A stretch of DNA of 64,000 nt from an uncultured Veillonellaceae bacterium (GCA_927353735.1 CAKMIA010000001.1:434001-498000); one strand, 5' to 3'. Positions 46,536 through 54,803 are shown, counted from the first letter of the stretch. Made by a program: numbers and translations. Notes: a model not told the origin generated them from the letters alone.

Positions 46536-47099
46536 ATGTACGAAGAAAATTTACTTCCCGAAGCTGCCAAACTGAAAGGCACCCAGACGGAACAGAATCT
46601 GCGTGCAGCTTTTGCCGGCGAATCCCAGGCTCATGTGAAATACCAGCTCTTCGCCGCCAAGGCCAAGAAAGACGCATCTGAAGAAATCGCCGCGATTTTC
46701 CAGGAAACCGCAAATAATGAAAGAGCCCATGCCAAGGTATGGTTCTGGCTCGTAGGCGACCTCTCCGACAACACCGCCGACAACCTGAAAGCAGCAGCTG
46801 CCGGTGAAAACGGAGAATGGACCTCCATGTATCCGGAATTCGCCAAGACCGCCCGTGAAGAAGGCTTCCCGCGCATTGCCGATCTCTTCGACAAAGTCGG
46901 CGCCGTGGAAAAACGTCATGAAAAACGTTACAAAATGCTCCTCGCCAACGTGGAAAACGGCAAGCTCTTCAAGTCCGGCGAAAAGAAGCTCTGGATGTGT
47001 GCAAACTGCGGCTTCATCTGCGAATCCGTAGAAGCTCCGAAGGAATGCCCCGTATGCGGCCATCCCCAGTCCTTCTTCGCAGTAACCAACGAAGACTGA
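46536..47099 (+). CDS. rbr: Rubrerythrin
   Basis: Non-haem di-iron peroxidase protecting anaerobes. The 187 residues comprise a ferritin-like four-helix domain with ExxH iron ligands ([23 protein letters not shown]) and a C-terminal rubredoxin-type Fe(Cys)4 domain, CANCGFICE ... CPVCGHP (about 152-175). AGGAGGATCAGT precedes the ATG. Monocistronic with a strong terminator. Confidence 0.96.
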   Translation: MYEENLLPEAAKLKGTQTEQNLRAAFAGESQAHVKYQLFAAKAKKDASEEIAAIFQETANNERAHAKVWFWLVGDLSDNTADNLKAAAAGENGEWTSMYPEFAKTAREEGFPRIADLFDKVGAVEKRHEKRYKMLLANVENGKLFKSGEKKLWMCANCGFICESVEAPKECPVCGHPQSFFAVTNED

Positions 47100-47105
47100 T
47101 CACGC

Positions 47106-47138
47106 AGAAAAAAGCTCCTGCCCCGCGGGAGCTTTTTT
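47106..47138 (+). terminator. Terminator after rubrerythrin
   Basis: AAAAAAGCTCCTGC-CCC-GCGGGAGCTTTTTT. Confidence 0.9.
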
Positions 47139-47161
47139 CGTGCCTGCCTGTAAATCCAGCA

Positions 47162-47197
47162 ATAAAAAAGACCGGAAATCTCCGGTCTTTTTTATTG
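47162..47197 (-). terminator. Terminator after the autotransporter
   Basis: Near-symmetric AAAAAAGACCGGA-AATC-TCCGGTCTTTTTTA. Confidence 0.9.
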
Positions 47198-47209
47198 AAA
47201 CATTCAGGC

Positions 47210-50200
47210 TCAGAAAGCTCTGTTCAGTCCGATATTGATCTGGTACGTATCCTCATTGTCATTCCCGAAGGAGTGTTCCACGTCGAGGAACATATAGCTG
47301 TCTTCGCCCATGCGGTGCGAGAAGCCGAAGCCCACGTCGTACCACGTGCCTTCATTGTCGTAGGTCGTATCAAGTGCCCCTGTGATATCCGACGCATGGA
47401 CTCTCTGATCGCCCAGGAATTCGTGAAGGATGTCCGCCTTGAAGTACACCGTATTGCCCTCGCTCGTGTCCCGGCCCAGTCGGAAACCGGCGCGCCCGAT
47501 CAGGCTGTCGATCCCGTCCAGCGAAACCTTCGTATTCTGGCTCGTCGTGTAATCCGCGCTCGTCACATAGGCATACTGCAGCTGCGCCTGCGGTTCGAAG
47601 TACCATTCGTTGCCGATGTCCTTCTTCCGCCCGTATTCCGCACTGGCGCTCCATACATCGTTGTCATAGTCTCCGCTGATCTTATCTGCCGTTGTCGGCG
47701 CAAAGATGTCGAAATCATTGGAGAGGTGTCCGTATTTCACCACATAATCGCTGTAGTGCCCCTTATCGCCGAGCCACGTATCGTAGAGCCATACGCCCGC
47801 TCTGCGCACGTCGCCGCTGCCCATGACATTCGTGTAATCCGCTTCGCCGCGCATGTAGTCGAAGGCCACGCCCCGGCGGTGTTCGCCGTCCTTCTGGTCC
47901 TGCACCTTCCGATCATAGCCCAGCTCGAACATGGTGTTCATGCTGCGGAAGGCGTCTTCTCTGCCGATGCGGTCATGACGGAGGCGCACCCACAGGCCGT
48001 CGTCGCCCTCGATATACCGGGCCTCGCCCATGCGCTTGTTCAGACGGTCCATGTATACTGCGTTGGAGTAATTCACTTTCGACATGGCCACTATGGCTTT
48101 GCCGGCGCTGGAGATTTCTTCATCGGCACGGCCGATCAGCTTATAGTTGATTGCGCCTGTGTTCTGGATATCCGCCTCTGCATCAGTTTCCGACAAAACC
48201 ATATAATTGGCAGACGATGTGGTATCGTCAGCCGAACCTACAGGAGTACCGTCACTTTCAAAGAAACCGTCCACCATGGCATCCCCCGGCTTTTCGGAGT
48301 TCCCGGAAGCAGTGCCGTCTTCCGCCGTACTGTTATACTCCTCATTTTCCTCATTATTATCATAGGAGTCTGTTCCGACTTCATATTCCACATTCAGTAC
48401 GCCCTGATCGATCGTAACGGCACGGAAAGTTACAGCAGAATCTTTCCCGACCGTAGCAAACCGCAGGCCGTTAAAGAGTTCCCCGTTATCTCTCCTGGCA
48501 TACATATCATCCAGCGTGACCGGATCGACCACATTGATGATGTAAGCGCCCTTGGCATTCTTCATGTACAGCATATCGCTCACATCGCGGTTTCCATCGA
48601 GGCTCATATTGAAGACCGCGTCGCCCTGCATTTCATAGATGGTCATGGCATGAGCATACTGATTTTGGTCCGTATTGGCAGAAACCAGATCGATCGTCGC
48701 CATATCTTTCATCGCTTTGATGGGATCTTCCGCGTTTAATACATTCTCAATGGTTTCTGCCTCTTCCGTATTGATGCTTGTAACCCAGCTCTGGCCCGTC
48801 ACATTCCACCGGGCCCCCTTGCCCATGGTGAGATTCACTGCGCCGCCTTTATAAATATCGCTGCTGAATGCAGGATGGCGGAAACTATTTTCAGTATAAC
48901 CATTCGTCGTAACCACGCCTGCATCGCCGTAATCATCTGCGCGGCCTTCCAGTACGCCTCCGTTGCCCAGATCCACAGTCAGGATGCCGCCATTACCGGC
49001 CAGCAGGTTGCCCTCAATATTGATTTTTGCATTCGCTGCTCCATCTTGCTTTTTGATATTTACCTGTCCTGCATAAGCAGAAACGATATCTCCCGTAATG
49101 GAGCTGGCCACGGTATTGCCCTCATTGTCTGCATAGGAATCATAATTCACGGTCACCACAGCATGATCAATGCCGTCAGGATTTGCTACCGCATTTTCGA
49201 CATTCTCTTTTGTAAGATTGACAGCCGTACCGGCAGCAATGGCGATATCCGCGCTGTTTGCACTCTTTTCATAACTGTCCGTGCTGATGGTGGTCGTCCC
49301 ATCCACCGTGATATCGGCCCCGTTATAGGCCCAGATCACACGTTCCAGCTGGTCTGAATCGTTTGAATCTGCCTTGGTCAGGAATGTATTGCTCTGACCG
49401 GATGATACCTTGATATCGGCGCCGTCCTCCGCATACAGCGCAGAAATGACACTCTTATTCTTAAATTGATCATCCGTAGAAGTATTCAAATCACCGGCAT
49501 CAGCGATAACAGATTCAGACGAAATATAGTTTGCATTTGCACTGCTCAGAGAATAGGTGCTTTTCTTAATATCGGTATCAGAAACTTTATTTGTACCGGA
49601 CGCAATGACCGCGCCAAGCTGATAGGCTCCCCAGGAATTTCCGTTATTGTCAGTTTTTTCACCTGTCGTTCCCAAATCGATTAACCCACCATTTTCGACA
49701 AGCATATCTCCTACAGCATACAAAGTATTGAGTTCCTTGCCGGTGATACTGTTTGCCTTATGCTCAGTTGTATCATCTACGCCTTCCGCATACATGGCAT
49801 AACTGTTGTCTCCCTGCATGGAAATGGAAACATCCTTTCCTTCGCCCAGCATCACCGAAGTGCCATGTGTATTTGCAGAATGATCTAAATTGGGTATTTC
49901 AATCAAGCTACCAACCTTAAATGTATTACCGTAAACCAGATTTGAATCCTTCGCTGCGATTCCGTAGGAATTATCTGCAACAGAAATGATATTCAAATCT
50001 CCATTAACCTTGATAGTACCATTCTTCCCTGCATACAGCCCGTATCCTCCTTGATTGTTTTGGCCTTTCAGTATCGTAAGAGTGGTATCATTAAGGCTAA
50101 TTATTCCCTGCCCAATCGACTGATTGCCAAAACTTGTAAAAAAATCAAAATAATACATATCATCGCCGGCATATACCGCTGCCGGTGCATATTTACCACT

Positions 50201-50854
50201 TACAGTTATGGAGTTTAACTGTGCTGATTTCTCTATCATCTCTCCATTGATGGTGATATTGGTCGCTCCCTCTACATTAATAACAGACTCATATCCTGTA
50301 AATGTTTTGTCGGAAACATATTTATCCGAAACTGCACTGGCACGAATCCCGTTGCCGTTATCTACTATAAGGCCATCCGCCTGACCGATGCTTCCAACAT
50401 TTAATATATTGGATCCGCCTGCTTCGTTACCAATACTGATGCCGTCAGACTTAGCCGCATAAATTGCCCCGGAAAAATCACCGATGGTAACCTTAGTATT
50501 ATTTCCCGTAATATGCAATCCATCCGCATTTTCATTCTCCCCATTTTTATCAACAGTGATTTTAAAATTCGTATCCTTCAAATTAACTACAGAATCTTTT
50601 CCATTAATCACGGCTGCAAAGTCTCTTTGTGATTGATTTGCTGTGTGATTTATTTGTATTGTTGTAAATTGGGCAAGCGGTGTGCCCGGCACCGGAGATG
50701 CACCTGTTAAGTTAAGAGTTTCATTCTTACCAGATGATGACACAAGAGTATTCCCGTCTTCGATTACCTCCCATGCCCATGCCTGCCCGGCCGGCACCAT
50801 GGCGGCCATGGCGAGCGCCATGAGAATATGCTTTGTCAGAATTTTCTTTTTCAT
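47210..50854 (-). CDS. Autotransporter (type Va) surface protein
   Basis: Outer-membrane/surface protein of 1,214 residues. A signal peptide (about 1-27, ALAMAAMVPAGQAWA) precedes a long passenger rich in Asn, Gly, Ser and Thr with recurring short beta strands, as in pertactin-like beta helices. A C-terminal autotransporter barrel (about 945-1214) ends in GLNRAF with the terminal Phe needed for BAM recognition. The passenger gene part is more AT-rich than its neighbours. No catalytic triad is evident, so adhesion is more likely than proteolysis. It lies 42 bases after a zinc-finger gene and may share its transcript. Confidence 0.9.
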   Translation of the reverse strand: MKKKILTKHILMALAMAAMVPAGQAWAWEVIEDGNTLVSSSGKNETLNLTGASPVPGTPLAQFTTIQINHTANQSQRDFAAVINGKDSVVNLKDTNFKITVDKNGENENADGLHITGNNTKVTIGDFSGAIYAAKSDGISIGNEAGGSNILNVGSIGQADGLIVDNGNGIRASAVSDKYVSDKTFTGYESVINVEGATNITINGEMIEKSAQLNSITVSGKYAPAAVYAGDDMYYFDFFTSFGNQSIGQGIISLNDTTLTILKGQNNQGGYGLYAGKNGTIKVNGDLNIISVADNSYGIAAKDSNLVYGNTFKVGSLIEIPNLDHSANTHGTSVMLGEGKDVSISMQGDNSYAMYAEGVDDTTEHKANSITGKELNTLYAVGDMLVENGGLIDLGTTGEKTDNNGNSWGAYQLGAVIASGTNKVSDTDIKKSTYSLSSANANYISSESVIADAGDLNTSTDDQFKNKSVISALYAEDGADIKVSSGQSNTFLTKADSNDSDQLERVIWAYNGADITVDGTTTISTDSYEKSANSADIAIAAGTAVNLTKENVENAVANPDGIDHAVVTVNYDSYADNEGNTVASSITGDIVSAYAGQVNIKKQDGAANAKINIEGNLLAGNGGILTVDLGNGGVLEGRADDYGDAGVVTTNGYTENSFRHPAFSSDIYKGGAVNLTMGKGARWNVTGQSWVTSINTEEAETIENVLNAEDPIKAMKDMATIDLVSANTDQNQYAHAMTIYEMQGDAVFNMSLDGNRDVSDMLYMKNAKGAYIINVVDPVTLDDMYARRDNGELFNGLRFATVGKDSAVTFRAVTIDQGVLNVEYEVGTDSYDNNEENEEYNSTAEDGTASGNSEKPGDAMVDGFFESDGTPVGSADDTTSSANYMVLSETDAEADIQNTGAINYKLIGRADEEISSAGKAIVAMSKVNYSNAVYMDRLNKRMGEARYIEGDDGLWVRLRHDRIGREDAFRSMNTMFELGYDRKVQDQKDGEHRRGVAFDYMRGEADYTNVMGSGDVRRAGVWLYDTWLGDKGHYSDYVVKYGHLSNDFDIFAPTTADKISGDYDNDVWSASAEYGRKKDIGNEWYFEPQAQLQYAYVTSADYTTSQNTKVSLDGIDSLIGRAGFRLGRDTSEGNTVYFKADILHEFLGDQRVHASDITGALDTTYDNEGTWYDVGFGFSHRMGEDSYMFLDVEHSFGNDNEDTYQINIGLNRAF

Positions 50855-50896
50855 AGCCTTTTTCCTTTCTGAATTTGCGGGACCGTGTCCCTTCTA

Positions 50897-51319
50897 TCAT
50901 GAATTTCCGGGGTTGCGGCGATGCTGTTCCCTCTGCCAGATGAGCCGGCAGAGATCGCTGCAGAAAACGCGCCGGCGGGAACGGGGATCGGTAATCGTCA
51001 CTTCCTTCCCGCACTGGCGGCACCGGAAGGTACGGCAGACCTCCTTCGGGTGGGTATCCCCGGAATGCTTCCAGTAGAGCCGCTCGCAATGGGAGGAGCA
51101 GAATTTCTTTCTCCGGTCGGAGGCGCTGGTCACATTGACGACCCGACCGCAACGGGCACAGACAAAACTCCGCAATACCGGACCGTCCGTTTCTTCTTCA
51201 TACGGCTTCGGCCGTCTCCTGTATGCCAGCTTCCGGCATGCATCGGAACAGAAGCGCTTATGAGGCATGGTCGTGGTAAATGACTTACCGCACATTTCAC
51301 AAATCTTTTTCATTTCCAT
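50897..51319 (-). CDS. Triple zinc-finger protein of unknown function
   Basis: I do not recognise this 140-residue basic protein. It consists of three similar CxxC...CxxxC modules: CEMCGKSF..RFCSDACRK, CARCGRVV..KFCSSHCER and CRQCGKEV..VFCSDLCRL, each about 45 residues. Such treble-clef/ribbon units usually bind zinc and often nucleic acid. Start uncertain: ATG at 51319, 51313 or 51355; the last lies on the tail of a terminator. None has a strong ribosome site, which suggests coupling to upstream translation. The gene directly precedes the autotransporter. Confidence 0.65.
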   Translation of the reverse strand: MEMKKICEMCGKSFTTTMPHKRFCSDACRKLAYRRRPKPYEEETDGPVLRSFVCARCGRVVNVTSASDRRKKFCSSHCERLYWKHSGDTHPKEVCRTFRCRQCGKEVTITDPRSRRRVFCSDLCRLIWQREQHRRNPGNS

Positions 51320-51355
51320 AACTGGTGAATGGCTCCGTTTTCTGAAAACAGGCAT

Positions 51356-51385
51356 AGAAAAAAGGCCGCATCAAAAGCAGCCTTT
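51356..51385 (-). terminator. Intrinsic terminator in front of the zinc-finger gene (candidate attenuator)
   Basis: Minus strand AAGGCTGC-TTTTGAT-GCGGCCTT followed by TTTTCT. The stop codon of the 54-codon ORF lies in its loop and that ORF's last codons form the 5' arm, so a translating ribosome would prevent hairpin formation. Confidence 0.65.
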
Positions 51386-51535
51386 GTATATCTCTATCAG
51401 GGCATACCGATCCCTGATGATGCTCTTTTTCTTCCACAGAGGATGTAAGCTTCGGTGCTTCACCCCCCCCAGTCTGAGTGCCACATGACTCATCATTGGC
51501 ATCATGCCCGACACGGTATAACGAACGGAGCACAT
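51371..51535 (-). CDS. Short 54-codon ORF containing a G8 tract
   Basis: Small frame starting MCSVRYTVSG and ending IEIYKGCF, with a good ribosome site (GGGAGGTGGAAGA) and its own promoter. It is basic, with a KHRSLHPLWKKK stretch. Eight consecutive G residues (C8 on the plus strand, 51473-51480) lie in frame. Adding one G would shift reading into a frame open through the terminator to about 51297. It ends inside the attenuator-like hairpin. No family is recognised; it may be a leader peptide rather than a functional protein. Confidence 0.5.
   Translation of the reverse strand: MCSVRYTVSGMMPMMSHVALRLGGVKHRSLHPLWKKKSIIRDRYALIEIYKGCF
51473..51480 (-). repeat. Homopolymeric G8 tract
   Basis: Eight G residues on the coding (minus) strand within the 54-codon ORF. 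Runs of this length are prone to slippage. Confidence 0.85.
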
Positions 51536-51566
51536 TCTTCCACCTCCCTTCTATGGTATTTTATTA

Positions 51567-51597
51567 ATCACACCCCAGTATTAGTATATCACACCCC
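51567..51597 (-). promoter_or_regulatory. Two direct repeats flanking the -10 of the short-ORF promoter
   Basis: On the minus strand, GGGGTGTGAT occurs at 51588-51597 and again at 51567-51576, exactly 21 bases apart, i.e. two helical turns on the same DNA face. They bracket the TATACT -10 element, which is typical for a repressor or activator binding as a dimer of dimers. Confidence 0.55.
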
Positions 51598-51611
51598 TGC
51601 ATTTTCTTAAA
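51583..51611 (-). promoter_or_regulatory. Promoter of the short-ORF/zinc-finger/autotransporter transcript
   Basis: Minus strand TTTAAG (51606-51611), 17 bases, TATACT (51583-51588). Confidence 0.6.
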
Positions 51612-51685
51612 CAGATTTTTATATCGATTGAATATAGTAAAATACTCATATGACTATTTTTTCTTATTACATCCAGATTTTAGGC

Positions 51686-51719
51686 AAAATTAAAAAGCAG
51701 CCGTTTTTCAGCTGCTTTC
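51686..51719 (-). terminator. Terminator after the OmpH-like gene
   Basis: Minus strand AAAGCAGC-TGAAAAACG-GCTGCTTT followed by TTAATTTT. Confidence 0.85.
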
Positions 51720-51725
51720 TATGAT

Positions 51726-52133
51726 TTACAGGCGGGCTTTCACCGTTTCTGTGATGTCGCCGTCGGCGGTGCCGTACAGGAGGCTCCGCGCCCGGACGAC
51801 GGTATCGTAGCCCTGCTCCTTTGCCACCTCGGCGATGATGGCGGTCACCTGTTCATAGGTCTCTCTCATGTCCGTCCGTTCGTCGGCGCGGAATTTTTCC
51901 CGGTATTCCTGGATCAGCGCCGCCAACGCCTGACCTGTGAGGCCCTCTGACCGCTGGTCAAATTCCCGTTCCAGCTGAGCGCGGCGTTCGGCGGCGTGCC
52001 GCGCGGAGGCCTGCCACGACGGATTGTCTGTAAAAAGGGCACGCATATCGACGGTGGCGACGGCTGCCTCGGCGGTGCCGCCTGCCAGCAGGCCGGCCGC
52101 CACGCAAAGAGCGGCAAGAAATTTCTTTCTCAT
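51726..52133 (-). CDS. OmpH/Skp-like periplasmic protein
   Basis: 135-residue exported protein with signal peptide (FLAALCVAAGLLAGGTAEA, about 5-23), then VATVDMRALFTDNP and a charged helical hairpin (about 45-115; AAERRAQLEREFDQRSEG ... YREKFRADERTDMRE). The VDMxxLF start plus helical arms and the C-terminal strand matches Skp/OmpH outer-membrane-protein chaperones, common in Negativicutes. It is shorter than classical Skp. ATG with AGGAGGAATTCCG upstream. Divergent from the HAD gene. Confidence 0.78.
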   Translation of the reverse strand: MRKKFLAALCVAAGLLAGGTAEAAVATVDMRALFTDNPSWQASARHAAERRAQLEREFDQRSEGLTGQALAALIQEYREKFRADERTDMRETYEQVTAIIAEVAKEQGYDTVVRARSLLYGTADGDITETVKARL

Positions 52134-52262
52134 CGGAATTCCTCCTTTCCGGGCGGATGCGCCCGAATCCCATGGGCTTTTTCTCCATCTTGCCCTTTTA
52201 TTTCCGGGCTGTCAACGGGATATGGTATACTGAAATCATCGCTATCAACAGAAAGGAATCCT

Positions 52263-52937
52263 ATGAAATCATACACTTCCGTCCTCTTTGATCTGGACGG
52301 CACCATTTCCCGGTCGGCGCCGGGCATCATCCGTTCTCTCCAGTACGGGCTGGACAGCATCGGCATCCATGAAAAAGACCCGTCCCGCCTCACCCGCTTC
52401 ATCGGGCCACCGCTCAATGTGGAGCTCCGCGCGGCCTACGGCCTCCCCGCCGGGCAAATCGAAAAGGTGATCTCCCGCTTCCGGGAGCGCTATGAAACGG
52501 AGGGCATCTTCGAATGCGAGCTCTACCCGGGCATCGCCGATGTGGTGCGGGACTGCGCTGCCGCGGGGCTCCGCCTCGCCGTGGCATCCAGCAAGCCGGA
52601 GCCCCATGTGCAGACGCTCATGCGCCATTTCGGCATCGCTGCGTGCTTCGCCGTCATCAGCGGCAGCCGCATCGAAGATGAGCTGGACAACCGCACCGGC
52701 GCGGACAACAAGGACCGGGTGATCGCCAAGACGCTCAGCCGGCTCGGCGGCCATGCGCTCCCGGCCGTGATGGTGGGCGATACCAAATACGATATCCTCG
52801 GCGCGCACCACAACGGACTGGACTCCATCGCCGTGACCTACGGCTACGGGTCCCGGGAGGAGCTCCGGGAAGCCGGGCCCACCTTCACCGCCGGTTCCGC
52901 TGCGGACCTGCGGGCACTCCTCCTCCACGGGAAATAA
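52263..52937 (+). CDS. HAD-superfamily phosphatase (phosphoglycolate-phosphatase-like)
   Basis: 224-residue hydrolase with all HAD motifs: FDLDGTISRSAPG (Asp nucleophile, about 9), ASSKPEPH (Ser/Lys) and VMVGDTKYDILGA (acidic pair, about 175). A helical cap lies between motifs 1 and 2. Closest types are Gph and PpaX; substrate cannot be assigned. ATG at 52263 has AAAGGAATCCT upstream; the longer upstream frame is antisense to the OmpH-like gene. Confidence 0.88.
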   Translation: MKSYTSVLFDLDGTISRSAPGIIRSLQYGLDSIGIHEKDPSRLTRFIGPPLNVELRAAYGLPAGQIEKVISRFRERYETEGIFECELYPGIADVVRDCAAAGLRLAVASSKPEPHVQTLMRHFGIAACFAVISGSRIEDELDNRTGADNKDRVIAKTLSRLGGHALPAVMVGDTKYDILGAHHNGLDSIAVTYGYGSREELREAGPTFTAGSAADLRALLLHGK

Positions 52938-52939
52938 AT

Positions 52940-52979
52940 AAAAAAAGCCTGTCTCTTGCAAGAGAACAGGTCTTTTTTA
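52940..52979. terminator. Bidirectional terminator after the HAD gene
   Basis: AAAAAAGCCTGT-CTCTTGCAAGAG-AACAGGTCTTTTTT. Confidence 0.85.
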
Positions 52980-52982
52980 TTG

Positions 52983-53534
52983 TCAGAAGGAAAAGCCCGC
53001 TGCCCGGAGCAGTGCCTCCGCCTCTTCCAGACTGCGGATGAAATGCAGGCCCCGGCGGTCCTCGTCCGAAAGGAAGCCGTTATCCTCCATGGCATGGAAA
53101 TAGCTGTCGAGCCGGTCATAGCAGTGCGCCGCGTTGTACACGAGGACGGGCTTGTGGTGCCGGCCGAGGCGGTACAGGGAGTAGGTCTCGGCGATTTCCT
53201 CGAGGGTCCCCGGCCCGCCGGGCAGCGCGAGGAAGGCGTCTCCCATGGCGATCATCTTTTCTTTCCGCTCAGCCATGGTCTCCACGGTGATCATGGCCGT
53301 GAGGCCGGTGTGGGCTTCTTCCCGCGTCTTCAGGAAGGACGGGATGACGCCCACCGCTTCGCCGCCGGCGGCGAGGAGCGCATCGGCGCAGGCTCCCATG
53401 AGGCCGGTGCGGCCGCCGCCGTAGATCATGCGGATGTGACGGCGCGCCAGCCAGCGGCCAGTCTCTTCCGCGGCCCGGCGGAACGCGGGATCGCGGCCGG
53501 GATTGGCCCCGCAGTACACGGTGAGCTGTTTCAT
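52983..53534 (-). CDS. LOG-family protein (cytokinin riboside monophosphate phosphoribohydrolase-like)
   Basis: 183-residue Rossmann-fold protein of the TIGR00730 family. The signatures IYGGGRTGLMGACADALL and ALPGGPGTLEEIAE are intact, the latter being the PGGxGTxxE nucleotide/catalytic motif. LOG proteins hydrolyse nucleotide N-glycosidic bonds such as AMP or N6-modified AMP. Its start overlaps the GNAT gene stop (ATGA). Confidence 0.88.
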   Translation of the reverse strand: MKQLTVYCGANPGRDPAFRRAAEETGRWLARRHIRMIYGGGRTGLMGACADALLAAGGEAVGVIPSFLKTREEAHTGLTAMITVETMAERKEKMIAMGDAFLALPGGPGTLEEIAETYSLYRLGRHHKPVLVYNAAHCYDRLDSYFHAMEDNGFLSDEDRRGLHFIRSLEEAEALLRAAGFSF

Positions 53535-53992
53535 ACAGTGCTCCTTTCTGTTTCCATGACGAGATTCTCCAGCCTGACGCCGCGGCGCACTACGGTCTGC
53601 CGCCGCACGATACGCCAGCCCCGGGCGAGGAAGAATGGCCGCGCCGTGAGGGAGGCTTCCGTGCGGAGACGCCGCGCCCCCGCCGCACGGACGAGCGCCG
53701 CGAGGAGCGCCGTCCCGATGCCTTCGCCCTGCCGGGCCGCGTGGACGAAGAGGCGGTCCACGTACCCGTCCGGCCGGACGTCTCCGAAGCCGAGGAGCGC
53801 GCCTTCCTCTTCCGCGGCGAAGGCCGGATGTCCCGCAAAGGACGCGGTCCACGCGGCTTCGTCCTCCGCGCCCGCGGCCCACGCGCGGCAGGCGCTCTCG
53901 CTGTAGTCTTTCCGGTTCACAGCGAGGACGGTCTCCCGGAAGAGCCGCGCCGCGGCGGGGCCGTCTTCGGGACGGAATGGCCGGATGTGCAT
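53531..53992 (-). CDS. GNAT-family N-acetyltransferase
   Basis: 153-residue acyl-CoA-dependent transferase: starts MHIRPFRPEDGPAAARLF, has the acyl-CoA loop RLFVHAARQGEGIGTALLAAL (about 86-106, motif A Q/RxxGxG/A) and the late beta strands TARPFFLARGWRIV. Substrate unknown. It forms a two-gene operon with the LOG-family gene. It resembles the YafP/ElaA-like small GNATs. Confidence 0.85.
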   Translation of the reverse strand: MHIRPFRPEDGPAAARLFRETVLAVNRKDYSESACRAWAAGAEDEAAWTASFAGHPAFAAEEEGALLGFGDVRPDGYVDRLFVHAARQGEGIGTALLAALVRAAGARRLRTEASLTARPFFLARGWRIVRRQTVVRRGVRLENLVMETERSTV

Positions 53993-54017
53993 GGGATTTC
54001 CTCCTCTCTCCGGACAA

Positions 54018-54046
54018 AGAAAAAAGATACGGGACAGCCCGTATCC
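54018..54046 (-). terminator. Terminator after thiW
   Basis: Minus strand GATACGGG-CTGT-CCCGTATC followed by TTTTTTC. Confidence 0.85.
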
Positions 54047-54052
54047 CTGTTT

Positions 54053-54583
54053 TCACGCTCTGCGGTCGTAGACCTGGATGCCCAGTTTCCGCTGAAATTC
54101 CCGGAGCGTGCCGTTCCGGGAGAGGACGGTGAGCAGAGCAAAGGCGATGGACCCGCCGATGAGGGTACCGCAGATGAAGCTGGGCACGTAGTACATCCAC
54201 GAGAGGCCCGTGCGTCCGTAGAGAAATTCCATCACCGGATAGGAGACCACCGCGCCAATGAGGCCCGTACCGATGACCTCACCCAGCACCGCCGCCAGAA
54301 TGCGTCCGCCCGACGCCCGGTACAGGATGCCCGACAGCGCCGCGCCGAAGACCGCCCCGGTGAGTGCCAGCGGCGGGATGCCCATGAGCACCATGCGGAT
54401 GATGCCGATGAGCGTCGCACAGAGCAGGGAATACCACGGCCCCATGAAAACCGAGCAGATGATATTGATCAGGTGCGCCATGGGACACATGCCCTCGATG
54501 CGCAGGATTGGGGAAATAACGACCCCCAGCCCGATCATCATCGCCAGAAACACAAGGCGCAGTACGTGATTTTCTTTTTCCAT
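54053..54583 (-). CDS. thiW: ECF transporter substrate-specific component ThiW
   Basis: 176-residue membrane S-component thought to take up the thiazole precursor of thiamine with a shared energy-coupling module. About five hydrophobic helices; family landmarks are HLINIICSVFMGPWYSLLCA (about 37-56), GIPPLALTGAVFGAALSG and GEVIGTGLIGAVVSYPVMEF. ATG at 54583 preceded by GGAGGGGTGAAGAAA. No adjacent thiazole kinase gene (thiM). Controlled by the unusual leader below. Confidence 0.85.
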   Translation of the reverse strand: MEKENHVLRLVFLAMMIGLGVVISPILRIEGMCPMAHLINIICSVFMGPWYSLLCATLIGIIRMVLMGIPPLALTGAVFGAALSGILYRASGGRILAAVLGEVIGTGLIGAVVSYPVMEFLYGRTGLSWMYYVPSFICGTLIGGSIAFALLTVLSRNGTLREFQRKLGIQVYDRRA

Positions 54584-54645
54584 TTTCTTCACCCCTCCGA
54601 AGATCCCGGGCATCCGCCGGTCCCGCAGGCCGTGAAGCGTCATTC

Positions 54646-54739
54646 CAATACACAACCTCCCCCAGCGGATCGATGCCGGACGGTCGGCACTCCCTAGTGC
54701 CCTCTCACCCCGAAACACGGGTTCCCTCGCTATGTACTG
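54646..54739 (-). ncRNA. Remodelled TPP-riboswitch-like leader of thiW
   Basis: On the minus strand, a 9-base helix CAGTACATA/TGTGTATTG (54731-54739 with 54646-54654, G-U pairs allowed) closes an element. Inside lie GAGGGAACCCG-TGTTT-CGGGGTGAGAG, a perfect GGCACT/AGTGCC hairpin and GACCGT. These match the P1, P2/P3 and optional P3a parts of high-GC TPP riboswitches in order. The second arm, where ACCTGAT...TAAT...GTAGGGA is expected, is only CATCGATCCGCTGGGGGAGG. It may therefore be a variant or a decayed aptamer. Confidence 0.5.
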
Positions 54740-54774
54740 AAACAGATCCAGGGCGCTCCCCCTCGATCTTCCCT

Positions 54775-54803
54775 TAGTATACCAGACCGAAAAAAAATCA
54801 CAA
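54775..54803 (-). promoter_or_regulatory. Promoter of the thiW leader
   Basis: Minus strand TTGTGA, 16 bases, TATACT directly before the leader RNA. Confidence 0.6.

Noticed and set aside
54646-54739. thiW leader as a cobalamin or guanidine-I riboswitch
   Set aside because: GGGAACCCG and CTAGGG fragments resemble parts of those classes, but neither the B12 box nor the guanidine ACGA/GGUCCGAGAG core is present in order; the TPP layout fits better.
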